Positions 1 to 7,190 of a stretch of 64,000 nt of DNA are shown here, piece by piece. Position numbers and translations under genes: made by a program. The DNA comes from Pseudoruegeria sp. SK021. Lineage in GTDB: Bacteria > Pseudomonadota > Alphaproteobacteria > Rhodobacterales > Rhodobacteraceae. Each line of letters begins with the position of its first letter. Position 1 is the stretch's first letter. Where the stretch lies: the NCBI RefSeq assembly GCF_002119405.1, contig NZ_MTBG01000004.1, forward strand, positions 1-64,000, written 5' to 3'. The notes beneath the pieces were generated by a model that saw nothing but the letters and a program-made list of their open reading frames with translations, ran no database searches and was not told the origin of the DNA.

Positions 1-503
1 GTGATCCCAGCGGCCCATTGCGGGTTGGTGATGTTATCGGTGGTGGTGGGCAACTGGATGACGGGGCCAACCCCCCAGATCAGGCCGGCACTGGTGGGTG
101 CTTTGGGCGAGAAGAAAAAGCTTTGAACCGTGTTGCCGAAACCGAATTGATCGCCCTCGCCTGGGACGATGCCGTTTTGGCTGACCACAGGCAGGATGGT
201 CCGCGAGATCACGTTCCAGTCTTCGCTGATCGAAAACGGAATGACGGGCTGGATGTTGACGTAGCTTTGTTCGCCGTCGCCATCGGCGCCGTACCCACTG
301 TTGTAGTTGTACTGGAACGGGACCGAGATCAGGTTGGCAATCGGGTTGGACAGCTTTTTGGCCAACTCGACGCTGTCGTCGCCAGAACTTGCTTGAACTT
401 CGGCGGCGTCGGCCGCTTGGGTCTCCCCCGATGTTGCCTGCGCCAGCGCACCTGAGGCGATCAGGCAGAGACCGGTGGCAAGGCTCAGGACTGGATTTTT
501 CAT
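1..503 (-). CDS. Outer-membrane transporter-like beta-barrel protein (partial)
   Basis: The reading frame starts at 503 with MKNPVLSLATGLCLIASGALAQ, a clear Sec signal peptide, and runs off the left edge, so only about 167 residues are visible. The mature part has the pattern of the large family often labelled transporter or neuromedin U (related to MetA-type barrels): a segment reading NPIANLISVPFQYNYN, then NIQPVIPFSISEDWNVISRT and a later FFFSPK motif. These families form outer-membrane beta-barrels, but the substrate is unknown. It lies last in a minus-strand run with the DUF1254 gene, 180 nt downstream of it and behind a stem-loop at 636-668, so it may be expressed from the same transcript at a different level. 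The family call is from pattern memory only. Confidence 0.75.
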   Translation of the reverse strand, partial: MKNPVLSLATGLCLIASGALAQATSGETQAADAAEVQASSGDDSVELAKKLSNPIANLISVPFQYNYNSGYGADGDGEQSYVNIQPVIPFSISEDWNVISRTILPVVSQNGIVPGEGDQFGFGNTVQSFFFSPKAPTSAGLIWGVGPVIQLPTTTDNITNPQWAAGI

Positions 504-635
504 AGGGGAACTCTTGTGGTTTTGGGATCGGATCAATGGAATGAGTATTGGGCCAAGCCGGAGAGAATCGAAAGTTGTTTTCTGGGATCGTGCCGCATTC
601 GCAACCAACCGTTGCTGAGACACTGCGGTGGAAGG

Positions 636-668
636 AGGCACGCGCGCGCCGAAGCCGCACGCGTGCCT
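636..668 (-). other. Stem-loop between DUF1254 gene and barrel gene
   Basis: AGGCACGCG at 636-644 pairs perfectly with CGCGTGCCT at 660-668, leaving a 15-nt loop. It lies 16 nt past the stop codon of the DUF1254 gene in the direction of transcription. No U-run follows on the minus strand, so a role in RNA processing or partial termination is more likely than a classic terminator. Confidence 0.5.
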
Positions 669-683
669 TAGATGTTGCGACGT

Positions 684-2303
684 TTACTCGACGACGGCGA
701 TTTCGCTAGGCTGCCAGCTTTTGTCGAAGAATGACGGCATCGGGCTGTAGAGGCGCAGGATCGTCCACCAGCCCTTGGCCGGGTCGGTCTGGACCCAGTT
801 GCCGCGCGCGACGCCCTCGGGTTGTTCTGGCGCGAAATAGACCGTGGTCGATCCATCCTCGGCGGCCTCTGCGGCCGGTGATGGGAAGCTTTGCGATCCG
901 GCGCGGGGGTATTTCTGCGGCGTCTTCAACATCGACCGGGTCTGGTTGTCATAGACGGTGAAGGACCAGAACGCCTCGGCAGGGATGTCCTTGGGCAGGG
1001 TCACCTTATAGGTTTTCGCGCCGTCATAGGGGGTGCCGTCCGCGTCGAGGAAGTTCATCAGATACTGCGATCCGACGCCGGGGATGCGCATGATCATGCC
1101 CGGGCTATCCAGCGTATAGCCGTAGTAGAACGCGGTCCGCGAATCCAGCGTGCGGGCGCCGGTCGCCGGATAAGGCTTGAACGCGCCTTTTTCGAATGCG
1201 GGCGGCGGTGTTTCGAAGAACGCGCCGCCCTCGAACAACATGTTGCCCCAGTTGCTGCCCTCGTAATACGCCCATTCGGGGTGCTGTTGGGCAAAGCGCC
1301 AGTTTAGCGACCGTCCGGTGGCTTGACCCACGACTGCGGCATCGGTGAGGGTTTTCTTCATCTTCTCGTCGGGGGCGAACTCTTTGCCTTTGACGATGCC
1401 GATGGCGGCCAGTTGACCGGCCAATTCCACGTCATAGCTGGTGGCGGGCTCGGACTGGACGTTCTCGTTGATCAACTCGAAGAAGCCGTAATCGCTGGGC
1501 GGGATGGTGTTAAAGCTGGCATCGGTGCCTTCGATGAACTTCATCTCAGGGACCTTAGGCTCACCGGCCAGATCGACTTCGCCAGTCAGAGCGTGGGCAA
1601 TGCTGGTCCCATAACTGCCCGGCACATAGGGGTAGATCTTCATGGTGTCTTTGATGTTCTGGACCGCTGGCTTGGGGTCCTTGCCATCGGAGAGATACGC
1701 GCGCGAGGCATAAAGTGCCGCGTTGGTCTTGGAATGCGCCACGAAGTAGCCACCCTCGGGCAGCGGGCCGTCATAGTCCGGGCCAACGATCAGGTACTTG
1801 CCACCCATGCCACGATCCGGGCCGGGTTTGCCGATGTCGATGATCCATGAAAACCACATGTCGTTGATCGTACCCACGGCGTCGGTCGGCTGCTCGATAA
1901 CGATTGGGCCGTTCGACAGGTCGAGGGCCGCCAGATAATAGACGGTGTCGGCATTGCCGGTCAGGAAGACGCCTGCCGAGTCCATCAGCTCGGAAAAGAT
2001 CACCACGTCGCCGGGGGCGGCACCGAGGCTTTCAAAGCCTTTCTTGATCGCAAGCGCCGAGGCCCCGCGGAAGCTGTTGTTATAGACGTTCAGCGCGCGG
2101 GTGAAGTCGAGCGCGTCATAGACGGTCTCGGCTGTCTCGGCGGTTGGAACGCCGTCCTTGAATTCTAGGGTGCCGATGCGGGTCTCGATGCGGTCGGGCG
2201 CGGCCAGCGCGTCCAACGTCGCTTGGGAAACATCGGCCTGCGCGCCGCTGGCCATCGCCATGCATAGGCTCAGAAATGCGGTTTGTTTAAGTGCTTGGCT
2301 CAT
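684..2303 (-). CDS. DUF1254/DUF1214 exported protein
   Basis: This 539-aa protein begins MSQALKQTAFLSLCMAMASGAQA, a Sec signal peptide, so the mature protein should be periplasmic. The N-terminal half (about residues 40-200) has the DUF1254 pattern with an NADTVYYLAALDL segment, and the C-terminal part (about 390-515) has the DUF1214 pattern ending in FWSFTVYDNQTRSM and a final Trp-rich tail. The length is normal for the two-domain family. Its biochemical function is not established. It is third in a minus-strand operon with two barrel-like proteins and a Tat-exported protein, which suggests work on a substrate at the envelope. The start is preceded by GGAGGGCTTCCTT, a good ribosome-binding site. 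Confidence 0.85.
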   Translation of the reverse strand: MSQALKQTAFLSLCMAMASGAQADVSQATLDALAAPDRIETRIGTLEFKDGVPTAETAETVYDALDFTRALNVYNNSFRGASALAIKKGFESLGAAPGDVVIFSELMDSAGVFLTGNADTVYYLAALDLSNGPIVIEQPTDAVGTINDMWFSWIIDIGKPGPDRGMGGKYLIVGPDYDGPLPEGGYFVAHSKTNAALYASRAYLSDGKDPKPAVQNIKDTMKIYPYVPGSYGTSIAHALTGEVDLAGEPKVPEMKFIEGTDASFNTIPPSDYGFFELINENVQSEPATSYDVELAGQLAAIGIVKGKEFAPDEKMKKTLTDAAVVGQATGRSLNWRFAQQHPEWAYYEGSNWGNMLFEGGAFFETPPPAFEKGAFKPYPATGARTLDSRTAFYYGYTLDSPGMIMRIPGVGSQYLMNFLDADGTPYDGAKTYKVTLPKDIPAEAFWSFTVYDNQTRSMLKTPQKYPRAGSQSFPSPAAEAAEDGSTTVYFAPEQPEGVARGNWVQTDPAKGWWTILRLYSPMPSFFDKSWQPSEIAVVE

Positions 2304-2336
2304 AAGGAAGCCCTCCTGGTTTAGACGGGTGGACGG

Positions 2337-2357
2337 CAGGGGCCGCAGGGGCCCCTG
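2337..2357 (-). other. Intercistronic stem-loop
   Basis: CAGGGGCC at 2337-2344 pairs perfectly with GGCCCCTG at 2350-2357 around a 5-nt loop. It sits in the 62-nt gap between the Tat-exported protein and the DUF1254 gene. It is one of three stem-loops in this operon, one in each gap. Confidence 0.5.
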
Positions 2358-2365
2358 TCATCAGC

Positions 2366-2929
2366 TTAGCGATAGACGGCGCGGCGGAATTCGCGACGGC
2401 GGACCCCTGCGATTGAGACCGGGGTCAGGGGCATGCCGATGATGTCGATAAAGATTGACACTTCTTCGCCCATGACCGGCATGTCACCGTCGATGATCTT
2501 GACGGTGTAATGTAGGTCGCCGTTGTCGAGAACGGGATCGGACAGCACCACAACCGTCTGGCGCAAGACGCCATCTTCCATGATTGACAGATCGGCATTT
2601 GGCGGGTCCATCAGGAAGCTGTTCTTGCCTTCGGACCAGAACGGAATGAACTTGGACGTCGACATATTGCCGGCGATGCGTTCCGGGCGATCCGAGAAGA
2701 ACAATGTGACCGGGCTGATGTCATGCAGGGTCAGGCGGTTGGCATCGGCGGCATAGGCCATCGAGTCGGCGGTCTGCACGAACAGGAAATCAGCGGTTTC
2801 GCTGTCTTGCGCCGCAGCAAGGGGCCGGGCAAGGCTGGATGCAGCCGCGAAGGCCAAGGGGGCGGCCAGCAGGCTGCGGCGGCTGGGACGGTGCAGGCCC
2901 GACGGGGCGGAAGATTTTGGCTGGGTCAT
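2366..2929 (-). CDS. Tat-exported protein of unknown function
   Basis: The 187-aa product starts with a twin-arginine leader: SRRSLL at about residues 16-21, a hydrophobic Ala/Leu stretch, and a likely cleavage site near LAAAQ. The mature domain of about 145 residues reads as mostly beta strands (for example VTLFFSDRPERIAG and LHYTVKIIDGDMPV). I do not recognise a named domain. Export by Tat implies that it folds in the cytoplasm or carries a cofactor, but no obvious cofactor motif is seen. It lies between a barrel-like protein and the DUF1254 protein on the same strand. A periplasmic partner of the DUF1254 protein is possible but unproven. Confidence 0.7.
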   Translation of the reverse strand: MTQPKSSAPSGLHRPSRRSLLAAPLAFAAASSLARPLAAAQDSETADFLFVQTADSMAYAADANRLTLHDISPVTLFFSDRPERIAGNMSTSKFIPFWSEGKNSFLMDPPNADLSIMEDGVLRQTVVVLSDPVLDNGDLHYTVKIIDGDMPVMGEEVSIFIDIIGMPLTPVSIAGVRRREFRRAVYR

Positions 2930-2955
2930 GAAGGCTTGGAAATCCTTGTGTGAGA

Positions 2956-2974
2956 GGGCGAAGCGATGTCGCCC
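2956..2974 (-). other. Intercistronic stem-loop
   Basis: GGGCGA at 2956-2961 pairs with TCGCCC at 2969-2974 around a 7-nt loop. It lies in the 54-nt gap between the first barrel-like gene and the Tat-protein gene. The stem is short, so this is the weakest of the three in this operon. Confidence 0.35.
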
Positions 2975-2983
2975 CCGAGAAGT

Positions 2984-3733
2984 TCAGAACCGATAGGCGA
3001 GGCCGATGACGGGACCGTTCAATTCGACGGTGACGTCTTGGCCATCGATGGATTTCTCGATGTCGAGATAGCGCCAGCCGCCGCGTGCGGACCAGTGCTC
3101 GTTGATCTCGTAGCCTAAGGTGGCCAAGGCTTGCCACGTAAAGTTGCTGTCGCGATCGGTGCCACCGACATCAAACCCGGCCTCAACTGACCACCGATCA
3201 TTGAAGGCATAGGCACCGCGCGCGCCAACCAATGGATCGACCCAGTTGTCAGTCAGGCTGGTTTTGCGTCCCGGACGTGTGCCCGGGCTCAGTGACAAGG
3301 TCATATCCAGATCATAGGCCCGGAACCCGCCCAGTAGGTCAATGGACCCTTGCGATGCTTCGAGAACGCGGTAGCCGACATAGCCGCTGAACGCCGACAG
3401 TTGGACTTCGACTTTGGCCTCTTCAAACAGGCGGCCAAACGGGGTGTCCTTGCTGGTCGACAGGTCGGCATAGATCAGGTCGGCCAGCACGCTCCAGCGG
3501 CCGTTCTGGGCGTTGATGGTGCCCATGAAGGCGAAGTCGAGGCTGTCCAGCGTGTCGCGGCTGCTGCTATCGGCGGTGATCTCGCCGACCGCGGTGCCGA
3601 TATTGGTGTTCAACGACGGCACCCAGACATAGGGGGTGACGGTGTAGACCCAGTCAGAATCCTGCGCGCTGGCCGGGCCACAGATCAGGGCGCAGGCGCT
3701 GGCCGCCGCAACACCGACAGATCGACTAATCAT
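2984..3733 (-). CDS. Outer-membrane beta-barrel protein
   Basis: I place the start at 3733 (MISRSVGVAAASACALICGPASA) because an ACGGAG ribosome-binding site lies 10-15 nt upstream and a Sec signal peptide follows. The frame stays open further upstream, but that stretch holds the promoter. The 249-aa product has alternating hydrophobic/polar strands and many aromatic turns (VYTVTPYVWVPSL near the start, RGGWRYLDIE near the end) and finishes in IGLAYRF, with the C-terminal Phe typical of outer-membrane barrels. The size fits an 8-12 strand barrel of the OmpW/OmpA-like kind. It is the first gene of the minus-strand envelope operon, opposite the divergent AraC-type regulator. Confidence 0.75.
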   Translation of the reverse strand: MISRSVGVAAASACALICGPASAQDSDWVYTVTPYVWVPSLNTNIGTAVGEITADSSSRDTLDSLDFAFMGTINAQNGRWSVLADLIYADLSTSKDTPFGRLFEEAKVEVQLSAFSGYVGYRVLEASQGSIDLLGGFRAYDLDMTLSLSPGTRPGRKTSLTDNWVDPLVGARGAYAFNDRWSVEAGFDVGGTDRDSNFTWQALATLGYEINEHWSARGGWRYLDIEKSIDGQDVTVELNGPVIGLAYRF

Positions 3734-3771
3734 TGATGAAATTCTCCGTAACAGGGCGCATCCGCTTGCGG

Positions 3772-3802
3772 AGTATAGTGTCAGAACGGCCATGATTGTA
3801 AA
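3772..3802 (-). promoter_or_regulatory. Candidate sigma-70 promoter of the envelope operon
   Basis: On the minus strand TTTACA (3797-3802) is followed after 19 nt by TATACT (3772-3777), which lies 38 nt before the chosen barrel-gene start. The hexamers are good but the spacer is one or two bases long, which would fit an activator-dependent promoter. The adjacent divergent AraC-type regulator is the natural candidate. Confidence 0.45.
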
Positions 3803-3994
3803 ACGCCCAATTCTCTTTTCGTGCCAAAATCGGCGTGCATCTTGGCCGGCAGCTAAGGGGGCGCGGCCGGGTCTGTGCGGGCGCGTCGGGGCGGTCTCTG
3901 GGAATTTGGCCGCGATCATGCGAAAGAGAGAGATCGGGGGCGCTTTGGTCATGTTGCCAGAGCGGGACGAGGCTGAACCAGAGGTGCGACAGAG

Positions 3995-5008
3995 ATGAGT
4001 TTTGCGTTTCCACTGGTGCGGGCGGCGGATATTTTTCCAGTCGTGAACTGGCTGCAAAGGTCGGGACGGCCGGTGTCAGAGATACTTGGACAGGCGCAGC
4101 TTCATGGTGCGATCTGCGAGACGCCCAACCGGCTGATCGCGCTGCAACATGCCTTGGATTTGCTGCGCATTCTGGGTGACCGGGAAGGTGCGGATATCGG
4201 TTGGCGCATGGTTTCTGGGTCCGGGGCGACTGAACTGGGGCCGGTCAGCGATATTCTGCTGGGCGCGCCGACGCTGCGGGCGGCGTTGACCCGGCTTTCG
4301 GTCGAGATGGCGCGCCACGTCACCCATGAACAATTCGCGCTGGTGCCGCGGCCGGGCGGGGCAGAGTTCACCGAGCAGATGCTGCTCAATATCGACCCCC
4401 GGGCGCGGCACCTGTGCCAGCAATATGTGCTGGCGCTGTTGCGGTCGCTGTGCCGGTTGACCGGCTATGCCGAGGATCCGTTTGGCCGGGTTGAGATTGC
4501 GCCGCACCCGGAATTGGGCGTTGCGCCCTTGGCGGGTTGGCTGGGGCCGGATGTGCGGGCCAGCGCAAGCCGGAAACTTCGGGTGTTTCTGCCCGATCAC
4601 GTGTTGGACCGCAGGGTGCCGCCGCATTTGTCTGGGGCGGATACGTCAGAGCATGACCGGTTTCCCGCGCTGCGCGGTCCGGCCGGCTATGCCGGAACGG
4701 TCGAAACTTATCTTGAGCATTTGCTGGCCCAAGGCCGCGAGGTCCCCAGTGTGCAATGGGTCGCGGCGGCGGGGGGCACAAGTTTGCGCACCATGCAGCG
4801 GCGCTTGGCCGAAGAGGGCACCAACTTTTCCGATGTGCTGGACCGGGTGCGCCGGGATTTGGCCATGCAGGCCCTGGTTTCGGGCCAGCGGCCGATCGGG
4901 GCAATCGGGGCTGGCTTGGGCTATGCTAGGGCCCCGTCGTTTACCCGCGCGGTTCGGCGCTGGTCGGCGCAACCGCCTCGGACCCTGCGCGACAAGGCAG
5001 CCCGCTGA
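3995..5008 (+). CDS. AraC-family transcriptional regulator
   Basis: This 337-aa protein has an N-terminal arabinose-binding-like regulatory domain (about residues 20-200, including GADIGWRMV and SDILLGAPTLRAALTRL) and a C-terminal AraC helix-turn-helix pair (about 230-335). The first HTH reads AAAGGTSLRTMQRRLAEEG and the second ends GYARAPSFTRAVRRW. The architecture matches the OruR-like group of one-ligand AraC activators. It is divergent from the envelope operon across 261 nt holding a candidate promoter, so it probably controls that operon. The inducer cannot be told. The start has GAGG at 3981-3984, 10 nt upstream. Confidence 0.88.
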   Translation: MSFAFPLVRAADIFPVVNWLQRSGRPVSEILGQAQLHGAICETPNRLIALQHALDLLRILGDREGADIGWRMVSGSGATELGPVSDILLGAPTLRAALTRLSVEMARHVTHEQFALVPRPGGAEFTEQMLLNIDPRARHLCQQYVLALLRSLCRLTGYAEDPFGRVEIAPHPELGVAPLAGWLGPDVRASASRKLRVFLPDHVLDRRVPPHLSGADTSEHDRFPALRGPAGYAGTVETYLEHLLAQGREVPSVQWVAAAGGTSLRTMQRRLAEEGTNFSDVLDRVRRDLAMQALVSGQRPIGAIGAGLGYARAPSFTRAVRRWSAQPPRTLRDKAAR

Positions 5009-5106
5009 ACTGACATCAGGATGACGGGTTGCCGCCGCGTCGCCGGTGTTGCTAGGACGGTCTGCACATCCCGTCCACGATGCGGGCGACAACAAGGCCT
5101 CGGATC

Positions 5107-5553
5107 ATGAACCTTTTTCCAGCGTTTCGCCTCTTGTTGATTGCGGCGTTGACCGTTGGACTGCCGCGTCCTGCGGCGGCGCAGGTGTCTGTCACTGCGG
5201 CTTGGGTGCCGGTTGCGCCCCCGGTGGTGCGGGCGCATGCGGCCTATTTGACGTTGCACAATGCGGGCGCAGATGCCGTGGTGTTGACCGGTATCTCCGC
5301 CCCAGACTACGCCAAGGCGCAGGTGCATGACAGCGTCGACGTCGATGGTATTGCCTCGATGGTTGCGATTCCAGCGCTGGACATCCCGGCGGGCGGTACG
5401 GTCGCGCTGCGCCCCGGCGGCACCCATATCATGTTGATGGGCCCGGCAGCTTCCATCGCTGAAGGGGGCCGGGTTCCCCTTGTTCTAACCTTCTCAGATG
5501 GCACCGTGCTGGCGGTCGAGGCAGAGGTCGCCCGCCGTGGCCGTGGCAACTGA
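5107..5553 (+). CDS. Periplasmic copper chaperone PCu(A)C
   Basis: The 148-aa product carries a signal peptide (MNLFPAFRLLLIAALTVG, ending PAAAQ) and a single PCu(A)C domain. The copper site is complete: His-X10-Met-X21-His-X-Met, reading from H in QVHDS to M in THIM. Family members deliver Cu(I) to the CuA or CuB centre of cytochrome oxidases from the periplasm. No oxidase or SenC/Sco gene is adjacent, so it is an orphan chaperone here. An in-frame ATG at 5080 would add MRATTRPRI in front of the leader. I prefer 5107 because it gives a normal signal peptide. It follows the AraC-type gene by about 100 nt on the same strand. Confidence 0.88.
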   Translation: MNLFPAFRLLLIAALTVGLPRPAAAQVSVTAAWVPVAPPVVRAHAAYLTLHNAGADAVVLTGISAPDYAKAQVHDSVDVDGIASMVAIPALDIPAGGTVALRPGGTHIMLMGPAASIAEGGRVPLVLTFSDGTVLAVEAEVARRGRGN

Positions 5554-5959
5554 TCGCCGGTTCCGGCGCTCCGCCCGGGCTTGCGGGGTGGGCGTCAGCG
5601 TTGGCGTGCCCCGCAGGTCACTCGGCGTGCAGTCGGCGGTTTTCTTGAATCCGCGGGTCCTATGAGCGCGCATCGCTTACCTCGAACACCTGTTGGGAAT
5701 GCTAACTTGACCATATGTTCCTGTTGCTGCCGGCAACGGAACAAGTCGTCGATTTTCGCGTCACATTCGACGAATTCCCGCGCGCCAGACAACCGGCAGC
5801 TTCACCCTCGGTGATGCAGAGGACATGATCCCGCAAGGGGAATGTCGTGTCCGTGCGTTAAGCGACCACCTTAAAAACTGTCGCTCTCCGGCTTCGCACC
5901 AGAGAGCTGTTTGGTAGTGTGTGGGGGGGGCGGTGACTGCCCCCAGATGGGGCAGGGTC
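5554..5959. other. Gene-free gap between convergent genes
   Basis: No convincing gene lies in these 406 nt. A small imperfect hairpin is at 5718-5741 (GTTGC 5723-5727 with GCAAC 5733-5737, extended by TTCC/GGAA with a bulge). A G-run (about eight G) at 5923-5930 precedes the end of the GntR gene. Transcription from both sides probably stops here, but no standard terminator is visible. Confidence 0.4.
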
Positions 5960-6718
5960 TCAGCGCAGGTCCGGCACATTTCCCATGCCTTTGAACATGC
6001 GGTTCTGCGCGGCCCGGATATGAGCATCCATCAACTTGAAGGCCGAATGATCGTCGCGGTTCCGGATCGCCCGAACGACGGCCACATGTTCGTCCTGCAC
6101 CAGTTGCAACCACATCAGACTGTGCTCCAGCGTCAGCGCGCGGGTAATGTTCATCCCGGTCGACACGTGCGGCCGCATTTGGGCCTGAACACCGATGTGA
6201 TAGGGGTTGTGCGTTGCGCGGGCGATAGCATCGTGCAGATCGGCGTCTTCGGTTGTCCCCAGCTTGCCTGCGAGGATCGACATTTCCAGTGTGGCAAGCG
6301 CGGTGTCGATCCGGTCGATATCCGCCGGGGTCCATTGGCGCGCTGCCAGCGCTGCGGCTGCGGGTTCGATCCCGATGCGGAATTCGAAGCAGCGTTGAAC
6401 ATCGGCAATGGACGACACCGGCGCAAGGGTGCTGACACCCGTCACGGGCGGTTGGGTGACATACGAGCCCGATCCCTTGCGGGACACGATCATGCCGTCG
6501 TTGCGCAATTGCGCCAAGGCTTGCCGCACCACCGGGCGCGACGCGCCGCAAAGCTCGGCCAGTCGGGCTTCCGAGGGTAGGCGCCGATTCACCACCAGAT
6601 TGCTGTCCGTGATGATCTCACGAAGTTGGTCATAGACGGTGCTCGCAAGGCGGGGTGCCGACCCGTCGGCTAAGGTTGCCGATGGGTTGGCCTCTGGTCG
6701 GCCGATCTTCGAACTCAT
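5960..6718 (-). CDS. GntR-family (FadR-like) transcriptional regulator
   Basis: The 252-aa protein has an N-terminal winged helix (about residues 25-95) with the GntR pattern: VNRRLPSEARLAELCGASR, then VVRQALAQLRNDGMIVSRKG. An all-helical FCD effector domain follows (about 105-235) with ADLHDAIARATHNP. This is the FadR subfamily, which usually senses sugar acids or other carboxylates and represses nearby catabolic genes. Neighbours on the same strand are an SMP-30 lactonase and the glycerol importer, with a 458-nt AT-rich gap in between. It is therefore a possible regulator of the lactonase or of itself, but no target is shown by the sequence. Confidence 0.9.
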   Translation of the reverse strand: MSSKIGRPEANPSATLADGSAPRLASTVYDQLREIITDSNLVVNRRLPSEARLAELCGASRPVVRQALAQLRNDGMIVSRKGSGSYVTQPPVTGVSTLAPVSSIADVQRCFEFRIGIEPAAAALAARQWTPADIDRIDTALATLEMSILAGKLGTTEDADLHDAIARATHNPYHIGVQAQMRPHVSTGMNITRALTLEHSLMWLQLVQDEHVAVVRAIRNRDDHSAFKLMDAHIRAAQNRMFKGMGNVPDLR

Positions 6719-7176
6719 CTCGTGCCCATATTTTTGGCACGGGCAGGGGGTGTCATCTCTAGGCGGGGGGGGGACTGTGTTTCGTAACGACTAATACCAG
6801 AATCAAAATACATGTTATCCTGCCAGCAATGGTTGGGTCAGATTGAGTTGGTTATATTTAAATTTTGAAACAATTAGACAAGGGCGACCGCAATTAAATT
6901 CAAAAAAAGAAAAGTATTCGCATAAAATCTGTAAATAGCTGTATTTTAATTTGTCATATTCCTTCATTTGATTGGATTGAATTAAAAGGAATCTGGTCCT
7001 GCCTTATTATCAGGCAGACTGGTCCAGCGTAATTCGCGCGGCGCGCGCTGTTTTTGGGCGGGGTCCAATCGCCCTGTGGCCCTAATCTGGCCAGCCCCCA
7101 CATCCCGTCTAGACTCGGTGTGGCGGGGGCGCGGGCGTTGCGAAAAGTCCGACGAACGTCCGATAGATGTCCGATG
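6719..7176. other. AT-rich intergenic region upstream of the GntR gene
   Basis: These 458 nt hold no credible gene. About 6790-6990 is strikingly AT-rich compared with the GC-rich surroundings and contains runs such as TATATTTAAATTTTGAAA. A small hairpin at 6999-7017 (CTGCCT, 7-nt loop, AGGCAG) is flanked by direct repeats CTGGTC at 6993-6998 and 7019-7024. The right end holds most of a tandem 11-nt repeat. It must include the GntR-gene promoter and probably the end of the lactonase transcript. Confidence 0.6.
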
Positions 7177-7190
7177 TTAGTCCGACGAGG
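7147..7190. repeat. Four tandem 11-nt repeats over the lactonase stop codon
   Basis: GTCCGACGAAC, GTCCGATAGAT, GTCCGATGTTA and GTCCGACGAGG follow one another without gaps. All four begin GTCCGA. The array spans the end of the lactonase reading frame: the stop codon (7177-7179) is in the third unit and the fourth encodes the last residues. The 11-nt period is close to one DNA turn, so a protein could line up on one face. Confidence 0.6.

Noticed and set aside
34-660. 208-codon open frame in another phase over the first gene
   Set aside because: Arg-rich sequence without domains. The frame starting at 503 has a signal peptide and a recognised family pattern.
3734-4057. N-terminal extension of the first barrel-like protein
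   Set aside because: The extension is Arg/Pro-rich and lacks a leader, while the shorter start has an ACGGAG site and a signal peptide; the extension covers the promoter.
6780-7010. Insertion sequence or phage attachment remnant
   Set aside because: No transposase fragments, terminal repeats or target-site duplications of useful length were seen; only AT richness and a short hairpin with 6-nt repeats.
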